The notes beneath the pieces are model-generated. The model saw only the letters and a program-made list of their open reading frames with translations. It made no database searches and was not told the DNA's origin. This document shows positions 58,636 to 64,000 of a stretch of 64,000 nucleotides of DNA, in pieces. Within the stretch, counting starts at the first letter, position 1. Every line of letters starts with the position of its first letter. Origin of the DNA: Symbiobacterium sp040797425 (GTDB taxonomy: Bacteria > Bacillota > Sulfobacillia > Symbiobacteriales > Symbiobacteriaceae). Location: assembly GCF_040797425.1 (NCBI RefSeq), contig NZ_JBFNEH010000007.1, positions 29,389-93,388 of the forward strand, written 5' to 3'. The position numbers and the translations under genes were made by a program.

Positions 58636-59853
58636 GTGCCCATTAAGCCCGCCCGCATTGAGCGGGACTTGAACGCTTTCGCCCAGTTTGGCCGCTCCGG
58701 TCTTACAGCCGTCACCCGTCTGGCCCTGACACCGGCGGACCGGGCGGCGCGTGCCCACCTGATCGACCTCTGCCGCGCCGAAGGAATGCAGGTGCGCATT
58801 GACCGCTTTGGGAACATCGCCGCCATCCTGGGGGATTGGGATCGGCCCGCCCTGCTCCTGGGCTCGCATCTCGACAGCGTCCCGAACGGCGGCCGGTTCG
58901 ACGGCGTGGTGGGCGTGGTCGCCGCCCTGGAGGTGGTGCGCGCCCTGAAGGAGGACGGCCATCTGCCCCCCGTTCCGGTGGGTGTGGTCAACTTCACCGC
59001 GGAGGAGTCCTCCCGCTGGGGCCGCGCGACCCTGGGCTCGAAGGGGCTGGCCGGCGTCATCCCCGCGGACGAGCTGATGGCGTATACGGACCGGGACGGC
59101 ATCACCTTCGGCCAGGCGCTTCAGGAGAATGCGGGGTACGACCTGGTGGGCGGCCCGTGCGACTTCGGCCCCATCGCCGGATTCTTCGAGATGCACATCG
59201 AGCAGGGGCCCGAGCTGCTCCTCGCCAGCAAGCCGGTGGGGGTCGTCACCCACATTGCCGCGCCGTCCCGGTACAAGGTGTTCGTCCGCGGCCTCGCCTC
59301 CCATTCCGGCTCCACCCTGATGGGCCGGCGGAAAGACGGCCTGGTTGCCGCGGCCGAGCTCGTGCTGGGCCTGGAACGGATCGCCAAAGAGGTGGGCGAC
59401 GCGGTGGTGGCCACCGCCACGGTCTTCAGCGTGAAGCCGGTCTCCATCAACGTGATCCCGGGTGAGGTGGAACTCGGCATCGACATCCGCGGCATCGACA
59501 AGGAGAGCATCGGCCGGGTCACGGGCGGCTTCCGGAAGCTCGTGGCCGAGGTGTCGGCCCGCCGCGCCCTCCCCATCGAGGTCGAGACCCTTTCCGAGGA
59601 GGAGCCGGTCACCCTCGACCCCCACATGGTGGAGTACCTCTCCCAGGCATGCGAGCGCAAGGGAATCCCCTTCCTGGCCATGCCCAGCAGGGCCGGCCAC
59701 GACGCGATGTACGTCGCCCGCGTGGCCCCCGCCGCCATGCTCTTCGTGCCCAGCAAGGACGGCCTCAGCCACAACCCGGCGGAGTTCACGGCACTGGAGG
59801 AGATCGCCCTCGGGGCCGAGGTTCTGGCCGAGGCGGTCCGGGCGTTCCGGTAG
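58636..59853 (+). CDS. M20 Zn-dependent amidase / N-carbamoyl amino acid hydrolase (AllC family)
   Basis: A 405-residue hydrolase of the hydantoinase/carbamoylase family (allantoate amidohydrolase, N-carbamoyl-L-amino acid hydrolase, beta-ureidopropionase). Motifs: LLLGSHLDSVPNGGRFDGVV, NFTAEESSRWGRATLGSKGL, FFEMHIEQGPELL, FVRGLASHSGSTLMGRRKD, the AGHDAMYVARV block and DGLSHNPAEFTALE. No other allantoin or pyrimidine genes are near, so the carbamoyl-amino-acid reading is favoured over allantoate. GTG 58636 has GAGGAGGGG 7 bases upstream; the frame upstream of it overlaps the DcuC gene and is not coding. Confidence 0.9.
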   Translation: MPIKPARIERDLNAFAQFGRSGLTAVTRLALTPADRAARAHLIDLCRAEGMQVRIDRFGNIAAILGDWDRPALLLGSHLDSVPNGGRFDGVVGVVAALEVVRALKEDGHLPPVPVGVVNFTAEESSRWGRATLGSKGLAGVIPADELMAYTDRDGITFGQALQENAGYDLVGGPCDFGPIAGFFEMHIEQGPELLLASKPVGVVTHIAAPSRYKVFVRGLASHSGSTLMGRRKDGLVAAAELVLGLERIAKEVGDAVVATATVFSVKPVSINVIPGEVELGIDIRGIDKESIGRVTGGFRKLVAEVSARRALPIEVETLSEEEPVTLDPHMVEYLSQACERKGIPFLAMPSRAGHDAMYVARVAPAAMLFVPSKDGLSHNPAEFTALEEIALGAEVLAEAVRAFR

Positions 59854-59864
59854 GGTGACAAGAC

Positions 59865-59890
59865 GGGCCGACCGGTGATCCGGTCGGCCC
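59865..59890. terminator. Bidirectional hairpin between the AllC-like and DinB genes
   Basis: Perfect 11-bp stem (59865-59875 with 59880-59890) and TGAT tetraloop between two converging genes, 11 bases after one stop and 7 bases after the other. Confidence 0.75.
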
Positions 59891-59897
59891 GCACATG

Positions 59898-60374
59898 TTA
59901 CCGCACGTAGAAGGGCGGCGGCTCGATGCCCAGGATACGCAGGTAAATGTACCCCTGCCCCCGGTGGTGGATCTCGTTCTCCAGGGCGTAGATGAGCCGG
60001 CTCAGGTTGGTCTGCGGCTGGTTACCGAAGAAGCCGTCGACCTCCTCCGCCAGCAGGCGCTCGGTCGTGATCTTCGGCCACAGCTCCCGGGTGCGCTGCC
60101 GCACAGCCTGGCAGGCCTCGAGCAGCGCCTGCTTCGTGGTGATGCCCTTATACTTCTCCGGCTCGAGCACCCACTCGCCGGTGGCGATGCCCCGCACGTA
60201 GCCCTCCTCGATCTCCAGCAGCTCAACCACCATCTCGCTGAAGGGCCGCAGGGGTTCGGCCGGCTTGAAGTGGAACAGCTTCTCCTCCGGGAACGCCTCC
60301 ACCACGCGCAGCGTGAGGCGCCGGTTCCCCTCCATCATCTCCAAGAGGCTCTGGGGCGTGAGCAACTCAGCCAT
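59898..60374 (-). CDS. DinB-family protein
   Basis: A 158-residue four-helix-bundle protein of the DinB superfamily: SLLEMMEGNRRLTLRVVEAF, PEEKLFHFKPAEPLRPFSEM (the ExLxxxP-type entry), and the C-terminal ALENEIHHRGQGYIYLRILG, whose HHRGQ gives the metal-binding histidines. The first-helix histidine of some members is here replaced within VVELLEIEEGY, so the metal site may differ. ATG 60374 has GAGGAGGAGAT 4 bases upstream. Not closely similar to the DinB protein at 1.1 kb. Confidence 0.85.
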   Translation of the reverse strand: MAELLTPQSLLEMMEGNRRLTLRVVEAFPEEKLFHFKPAEPLRPFSEMVVELLEIEEGYVRGIATGEWVLEPEKYKGITTKQALLEACQAVRQRTRELWPKITTERLLAEEVDGFFGNQPQTNLSRLIYALENEIHHRGQGYIYLRILGIEPPPFYVR

Positions 60375-60542
60375 ACCGATCTCCTCCTCACTCGCCAGCA
60401 TGAGGCCACCGGTTCAGGGGACCAACGTGGCGCAATTATGTTTCTTCGGCGCGCAAGCGCCATGTCCTCTCCCGGGTGCGATCAACATATCGGGATCTGG
60501 ACGTGTCCCGCCCAGGGAGCGACCAGGTCCTCCCCCTGCGCG

Positions 60543-60577
60543 CAAAGCGGCGGACCCCCTGGTCGGAGGTCCGCCGC
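60543..60577 (-). terminator. Terminator of lysC
   Basis: Perfect 10-bp stem (60547-60556 with 60568-60577); on the minus strand the tail is TTTGCG. It stands 32 bases after the lysC stop. Confidence 0.75.
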
Positions 60578-60608
60578 GGTTCGATGTGCTCCTGTTTATG
60601 GCCCGTTC

Positions 60609-61874
60609 CTACTTCACGACCGGCGCGAGCTTGCCCAGCTGGAACTTGTCGTGCACAGCCTGCACGGCCTCCATGGCCCGATCGGCGCGCACCAGACACG
60701 AGATCTTGATCTCGGAGCCGGTGATCAGCTCGATGTTGATGCCCTTTTCGGCCAGGGCCTCGAACATCTTCGCGGCCACGCCGTAGTTGGAGGCGACCCC
60801 GGAGCCGACGATCGAGACCTTGGCCACGTCGGTGTCGTAGATCACCCGGGCGCCCGGGAACTCCGGCAGCAGGCTGTTGCACACCTCCAGCGCCGCGTCC
60901 AGGTCGTCGCGGGCACAGGTGAAGGAGATGTCTGCGGTAGGGCCGTTGCCGCAGCCGGTCCCCGCCGACTGGACGATCATGTCGAGGTTGATGCGGGCGT
61001 CGCCCAGCGCCTTGAAAGCCCGGTAGGCCACGCCCGGCCGGTCGGGCAGGCCCAGCAGCGTGATGTGTGCGACCTTCGTGTCCACGGCAACGCCCGAGAC
61101 GATCCGCGCGCTGTTCGGGCTCAACTGTGCCACCACCTTCGTCCCCCGCTCCTCACCGCCCTCGTCGGGCAGCGGGGCGAGCGAGCTGAGTACTTCGAAC
61201 TCCACCCCGTACTGCTTGGCCAGTTCCACCGACCGGAGCTGCATCACCTGTGCGCCGGCCGCGGCCAACTCCAGGATCTCGTCGTAGGTAATCTCGTCGA
61301 GGCGGCCGGCCGTCGGGACCAGCCGCGGGTCGGCGGAGTAGATGCCGTCGACGTCGGTGAAGATCTGACAGGCCTCCGCCTCCAGGTAGGCCGCCAGGGC
61401 GATGGCCGAGGCGTCGGAGCCGCCGCGCCCCAGCGTGGTGATGTCGCCGTGCTCGTCAAGGCCCTGGAAGCCGGCCACGATGACCACCTTGCCCTCCGTC
61501 AGCTCCTTCCGCACCCGAGACGTGTCGATCTTCAGGATCCGCGCGGCCCGGTGGTGATCGTCGGTCTGGAAGCCGGCCTGGGGCCCGGTGAGCGAGATGG
61601 CCGGCACACCCAGTTCGTGCAGCGCCATGGTGAGCAGTGCGATGGAGATCTGCTCGCCCGTGGAGAGCAGCACGTCCATCTCCCGCGGCGAGGGGCGCTG
61701 CGTGATCAGGCTCGCCCGCTCGATCAGCTCATCGGTCATGTCACCCGGGGCGCTCACCACAACCACGACGTCGTAACCCTGCTGCTTCTTCCATGCGATG
61801 CGCCTGGCTACGCGACGGTACTTCTCGGCGGTAGCCACCGACGAACCGCCGTACTTCTGCACCACAATACCCAA
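60609..61874 (-). CDS. lysC: Aspartate kinase
   Basis: A 421-residue aspartokinase with the nucleotide/substrate domain first (MGIVVQKYGGSSVATAEKYR, VVVVSAPGDMTDELIERA, LLSTGEQISIALLTMALHEL, TTLGRGGSDASAIALAAYLE) and two ACT domains after residue 255 (VAHITLLGLPDRPGVAYRAF; KVSIVGSGVASNYGVAAKMF), the site of lysine and/or threonine inhibition. It makes aspartyl phosphate, the entry to Lys, Met and Thr. TTG 61874 has GGAGAGG 6 bases upstream and yields the usual M-x-I-V-V-Q-K-Y-G-G start. An internal GTG start for a beta subunit, as in Bacillus, was not established. It shares its start region with an overlapping ORF. Confidence 0.96.
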   Translation of the reverse strand: MGIVVQKYGGSSVATAEKYRRVARRIAWKKQQGYDVVVVVSAPGDMTDELIERASLITQRPSPREMDVLLSTGEQISIALLTMALHELGVPAISLTGPQAGFQTDDHHRAARILKIDTSRVRKELTEGKVVIVAGFQGLDEHGDITTLGRGGSDASAIALAAYLEAEACQIFTDVDGIYSADPRLVPTAGRLDEITYDEILELAAAGAQVMQLRSVELAKQYGVEFEVLSSLAPLPDEGGEERGTKVVAQLSPNSARIVSGVAVDTKVAHITLLGLPDRPGVAYRAFKALGDARINLDMIVQSAGTGCGNGPTADISFTCARDDLDAALEVCNSLLPEFPGARVIYDTDVAKVSIVGSGVASNYGVAAKMFEALAEKGINIELITGSEIKISCLVRADRAMEAVQAVHDKFQLGKLAPVVK

Positions 61875-61996
61875 GAGCGCCCTCTCCTCCTCCATACAGT
61901 AGTGCGTACGCGGGGTCGCTTACCCCAGAGGTGGGCTGCGCGCGCTGCGGTCCCGATCATCCGAACCCGTTTGTCGGTTTTCCCCGAATCGTCCAT
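61808..61996 (-). CDS. Possible upstream ORF overlapping the lysC start
   Basis: A 62-codon frame starting at ATG 61996 with AGGAGGTGGG 4-6 bases upstream, a stronger site than that of lysC. It runs in another frame through the lysC start (61874) and ends at TAG 61808. The product (MDDSGKTDKRVRMIGTAARA, then HLWGKRPRVRTT) is very basic and looks like no family. It may be a leader whose translation affects lysC, or a chance frame. It lacks the runs of Lys, Thr or Met codons of classic attenuators. Confidence 0.4.
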   Translation of the reverse strand: MDDSGKTDKRVRMIGTAARAAHLWGKRPRVRTTVWRRRGRSWVLWCRSTAVRRWLPPRSTVA

Positions 61997-62038
61997 TGGC
62001 CCACCTCCTCTGCACTAGTTGGAGGAATAACGTGCACA

Positions 62039-62067
62039 ATTATACACCTCTGGGGCAACCTCGTCTA
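62039..62067 (-). promoter_or_regulatory. Promoter of lysC
   Basis: On the minus strand a perfect TATAAT (62039-62044) lies about 165 bases before lysC, with TAGACG 17 bases upstream as a weak -35 (62062-62067) that reaches the metX stop. lysC thus seems transcribed apart from metX. Confidence 0.55.
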
Positions 62068-63216
62068 TGCGCCGTCCGTCCTCTCCAGCGAGTCCAGGAA
62101 CCGGCGGATGGGCTCGGCGATGAGCGGGAAATCCACGAGGAAGGCGTCGTGCCCCCAGGGAGAGTCCATCTCCAGGTACTCGGCGTGCCCGCCGGCCGCC
62201 CGCACGAGCCGCACCGTCTCCTGTTGCAGGTAGGACGGGAAGAGCAGGTCGGACCGGATGCCCACGGCCAACACCCTCGCCTTGATCAGCCCATGGGCGG
62301 CCTCGTAGGAGCCTCGCCCGCGGCCCAGGTCCATCAGGTCCATGGCCCTTGTAAGGTAAAGGTAAGAGTTGGCGTCAAACCGCTCCACCAGCTTCTGCCC
62401 CTGGTAGTGGAGGTACGACTCCACCTGGAAGGTGACGTCGAAGCCGCGCTGCAGGGCGTTCCCCGGGCCGCGCACGTCGCGTCCGAACTGGGCCCACATC
62501 GACTCGTCGGATCGGTAGGTGATCATCCCCAGCATGCGGGCAATGGCCAGGCCCCGCACCGGCCCGGGCGTGCCGTAGTACTGCCCGCCCCGGAAGTCAG
62601 GGTCGTTCAGGATGGCCTGGCGCTGCACCTCGTTGAAGGCGATGGCCTGCGGGTGGAGCCGGCCCGCCCCGCCGATGGAGATGACGCCCTGCATCCGGTT
62701 GGGGTAAGTCGCCGCCCATTCCAGAGCCTGCATCGCCCCGAGCGAACCGCCGATCACCGCCACGAGCCGGCGAATGCCGAGCTGGTCCAGCAGGCGGGCC
62801 TGGGCCCGCACCATGTCCCGCGGGGTGACGATGGGAAAGTCCAGCCCGTAGGGGCGTCCCGTATCGGGGTTGGCCGAACTGGGGCCCGTGGAGCCCTGAC
62901 AGCCGCCGATCACGTTGCTGCAGATCACGCAGTAGCGGTCGGTGTCAAGCGCCTTGCCCGGCCCCACGGCGTCGTCCCACCAGCCAGGTTTCGGATCATC
63001 TGCCCGGTACCGCCCGGCCACGTGACTGTCGCCCGTCAGGGCGTGGCAGACGAGGATGGCGTTGTCCCGCTCCGGGCTGAGGCGGCCGAACACCTCATAA
63101 CAGAGGGTCACCGACTTCAGGACCCGGCCGCTCTCCAGCACCAGCGGATCCGAAGGCGTCGCAACCTGTGCGTACAGCCGGCACGTAAGCAGCGTGGAAA
63201 CCGGTATCGCGGCCAA
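62065..63216 (-). CDS. metX: Homoserine O-acetyltransferase family enzyme (MetX)
   Basis: A 383-residue alpha/beta hydrolase-fold acyltransferase making O-acyl-homoserine for methionine synthesis. Signatures: NAILVCHALTGDSHVAGRYR, GWWDDAVGPGKALDTDRYCV, CSNVIGGCQGSTGPSS, nucleophile serine in VAVIGGSLGAMQALEWA, and catalytic Asp/His at VLAVGIRSDLLFP and DSPWGHDAFLVD. Acetyl versus succinyl specificity is not decided here. TTG 63216 has AAGGAGG 7 bases upstream; a GTG two codons earlier is too close to it. It lies 12 bases after a small membrane-protein gene, both behind a SAM-I riboswitch. Confidence 0.94.
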   Translation of the reverse strand: MAAIPVSTLLTCRLYAQVATPSDPLVLESGRVLKSVTLCYEVFGRLSPERDNAILVCHALTGDSHVAGRYRADDPKPGWWDDAVGPGKALDTDRYCVICSNVIGGCQGSTGPSSANPDTGRPYGLDFPIVTPRDMVRAQARLLDQLGIRRLVAVIGGSLGAMQALEWAATYPNRMQGVISIGGAGRLHPQAIAFNEVQRQAILNDPDFRGGQYYGTPGPVRGLAIARMLGMITYRSDESMWAQFGRDVRGPGNALQRGFDVTFQVESYLHYQGQKLVERFDANSYLYLTRAMDLMDLGRGRGSYEAAHGLIKARVLAVGIRSDLLFPSYLQQETVRLVRAAGGHAEYLEMDSPWGHDAFLVDFPLIAEPIRRFLDSLERTDGA

Positions 63217-63228
63217 CCCCACACCTCC

Positions 63229-63579
63229 TTAGTCCTGCCGTCTTCCCGGAATCACCGCGCCCAGCATACCCAGGGTAACCCCGGCAAACCCCACCCCCAG
63301 AACCATCAAGCCTGCGGCAAGCCGCTCTTCCGCCGCGGGCAGATCCAGGGCGCTCACCCCGAGCTGCGCCGCGGCGGTGGTCAGGGCCACGGAAGCCACG
63401 AAATAGCCGCTCATTCTGACGCCGGCGAACCGCCGGTCGCGGGCGGCCTGCATCAGCGACCCCAGGGCGACCGCCCAGAGCAGCCCGGTGATGATCGCCA
63501 GCGGCCAGTTCTGATGCAGCCCCCACCTGATCAGGGCCACGAAACCGACAAAACCGGTGCCTCCCAGTGCATAGGGCAT
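63229..63579 (-). CDS. Small membrane protein in the SAM-I-controlled metX operon
   Basis: Not recognised. A 116-residue protein with three or four hydrophobic helices (ALGGTGFVGFVALIRWGL, PLAIITGLLWAVALGSLMQA, VASVALTTAAAQLGVSALDL, GLMVLGVGFAGVTLGMLGAV) and a basic end (IPGRRQD). ATG 63579 has GGGAGGGAG 6 bases upstream. It is the first gene behind the SAM-I riboswitch, ahead of metX, so its amount should fall when SAM is plentiful. A methionine- or homoserine-related transport helper is possible but not shown by sequence. Confidence 0.75.
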   Translation of the reverse strand: MPYALGGTGFVGFVALIRWGLHQNWPLAIITGLLWAVALGSLMQAARDRRFAGVRMSGYFVASVALTTAAAQLGVSALDLPAAEERLAAGLMVLGVGFAGVTLGMLGAVIPGRRQD

Positions 63580-63624
63580 CCGCGTCTCCCTCCCGACTGC
63601 ATCTGCTTCTGCGTCTATTCAAGA

Positions 63625-63651
63625 AGGCCGCTCCCGATAAGGGAGCGGCCT
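63625..63651 (-). terminator. Riboswitch expression-platform terminator
   Basis: Perfect 11-bp stem (63625-63635 with 63641-63651), loop of 5, followed on the minus strand by TCTTGAAT. It sits 41 bases after the SAM-I aptamer and 46 before the first gene, where SAM binding would favour its folding. Confidence 0.75.
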
Positions 63652-63691
63652 GAAATCGCACCGGCACACCGGCCTTCGGAAACGGCCCGCT

Positions 63692-63802
63692 CTCTTATCT
63701 TCCGGCGGCACGCCGCCGGTGGAATTGGCACCTTCAGGCGCTTCCGCACCCTGGGTTGCCGGGTTTCATCGGGCCAGTTCCCTCCACCTCTCTGGATAAG
63801 AG
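63692..63802 (-). promoter_or_regulatory. SAM-I (S-box) riboswitch aptamer
   Basis: Read on the minus strand it shows the S-box consensus: CTCTTATC opening the P1 helix (63795-63802), AGAGGTGGAGGGA, CTGGCCC, GATGAAACCCGGCAACC (pseudoknot and kink-turn region), AAGGTGCCAATTCC, and the closing GATAAGAG (63692-63699). SAM binding stabilises P1 and allows the downstream terminator to form, so transcription of the small membrane protein gene and metX falls when SAM is high. Confidence 0.96.
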
Positions 63803-63863
63803 CCCGCCGGACGCCCCCGTCCGGTGGGATGGGCGATATGCACTTGTCACAGATTTACGAAGG

Positions 63864-63893
63864 ATACTACCACGGTCCCGCGGCGGCTGTCAA
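63864..63893 (-). promoter_or_regulatory. Promoter of the SAM-I / metX operon
   Basis: A perfect -35 TTGACA (63888-63893) and -10 TAGTAT (63864-63869) with 18 bases between them. Transcription would start near 63857 and pass a 7-bp hairpin (about 63807-63824) before the aptamer. Confidence 0.8.
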
Positions 63894-63959
63894 TAGCCCG
63901 CGCCCCAACGTAGCTGTCAACGGTAAGTGGGGTCCAGACCTCTCCCAGGCGACGTCCCA

Positions 63960-63990
63960 GCCGCCGTGGAATTTCGTGGCGGCCTTTTTC
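63960..63990 (+). terminator. Possible terminator at the right edge
   Basis: 6-bp stem (63960-63965 with 63978-63983), 12-base loop, then CTTTTTC. There is no plus-strand gene just before it in the window, so its role is unclear. The stretch 63915-63935 before it (TGTCAACGGTAAGTGGGGTCC) resembles ends of IS21/IS481-like elements, from memory only. Confidence 0.45.
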
Positions 63991-64000
63991 TTCGTTTTTA

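Noticed and set aside
59895..62018. Plus-strand open frame of 707 codons
   Set aside because: Antisense to the DinB gene and lysC; composition typical of a complement-strand shadow.
61896..62064. Lysine riboswitch before lysC
   Set aside because: The conserved five-helix core was not found, and the leader is too short.

Overview
The window looks like a chromosome segment of a high-GC, spore-forming member of the Firmicutes, most like Symbiobacterium. This is inferred from gene content and order, not from a search. Supporting signs are mutS/mutL-miaA-hfq-spoVK in Bacillus-like order, an alpha/beta-type small acid-soluble spore protein, ynbB, lexA divergent from a yneA-like gene with CGAAC-type LexA boxes, YlbF, a SigY/YxlC/YxlD module, a SAM-I riboswitch, strong AGGAGG ribosome sites, and frequent GTG and TTG starts. 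No rRNA, tRNA, CRISPR array or intact insertion sequence was seen. Very high GC gives long antisense open frames over most genes; these were discarded. LAYOUT. 1-8.2 kb: the end of mutS, a DinB-fold gene, hsp20, an unknown membrane protein, mutL-miaA-hfq with overlapping starts and stops, spoVK, and a GreA/B C-domain protein. 8.2-10 kb: a DcuA/B-type C4-dicarboxylate carrier behind a long structured leader. 10.1-13 kb: an ABC exporter, an ECF sigma factor and two small membrane proteins resembling the Bacillus sigY-yxlCDFG system in a different order. 13.1-16.6 kb: ynbB-like PLP protein, DUF456, then the divergent SOS locus lexA / yneA plus an unknown gene. 16.7-21.1 kb: System II cytochrome c maturation (ResA, CcdA, ResB, CcsA/ResC), with matching zinc ribbons on ResA and ResB. 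21.2-24.4 kb: DUF3891, a DUF1657 protein with a long Gly/Gln tail, mutY, and a small Cys-rich protein. 24.4-25.8 kb: a decayed ECF sigma / partner locus. 25.9-32.6 kb: a cyanophycinase-fold protein without its catalytic serine, a large FtsA-like actin-fold protein with NG-motif repeats, an SASP, a TPR protein, a NodB-fold protein without its metal ligands, and a TIGR04086-like membrane protein. 32.6-39.7 kb: pssA-psd, surE, a DnaQ-DinG helicase fusion, comB, ylbF. 39.7-45 kb: a beta-propeller protein, a small K+-channel-like protein, an aldo-keto reductase, and an ABC transporter carrying several frameshifts and a deletion. 45.2-53.8 kb: mtaD, a GT2-GtrA / acyltransferase pair, a TIM-barrel gene with ahcY and mtnP (SAH and methylthioadenosine recycling), an FG-GAP/LysM protein, ndk. 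54.4-59.9 kb: a peptide / amino-acid catabolic cluster with two M20 peptidases, a DcuC-like carrier and an M20 carbamoylase-type amidase. 59.9-64 kb: a second DinB-fold gene, lysC with an overlapping upstream ORF, and metX plus a small membrane protein behind a SAM-I riboswitch. HOW THE GENES WORK TOGETHER. mutS/mutL/mutY and lexA/dinG serve genome maintenance. resA-ccdA-resB-ccsA mature c-type cytochromes. pssA-psd make phosphatidylethanolamine. mtaD-ahcY-mtnP recycle the by-products of SAM, while lysC, metX and the SAM-I switch make and sense the methionine branch. The two Dcu-type carriers and the M20 hydrolases point to scavenging of dicarboxylates, peptides and N-acyl or carbamoyl amino acids.
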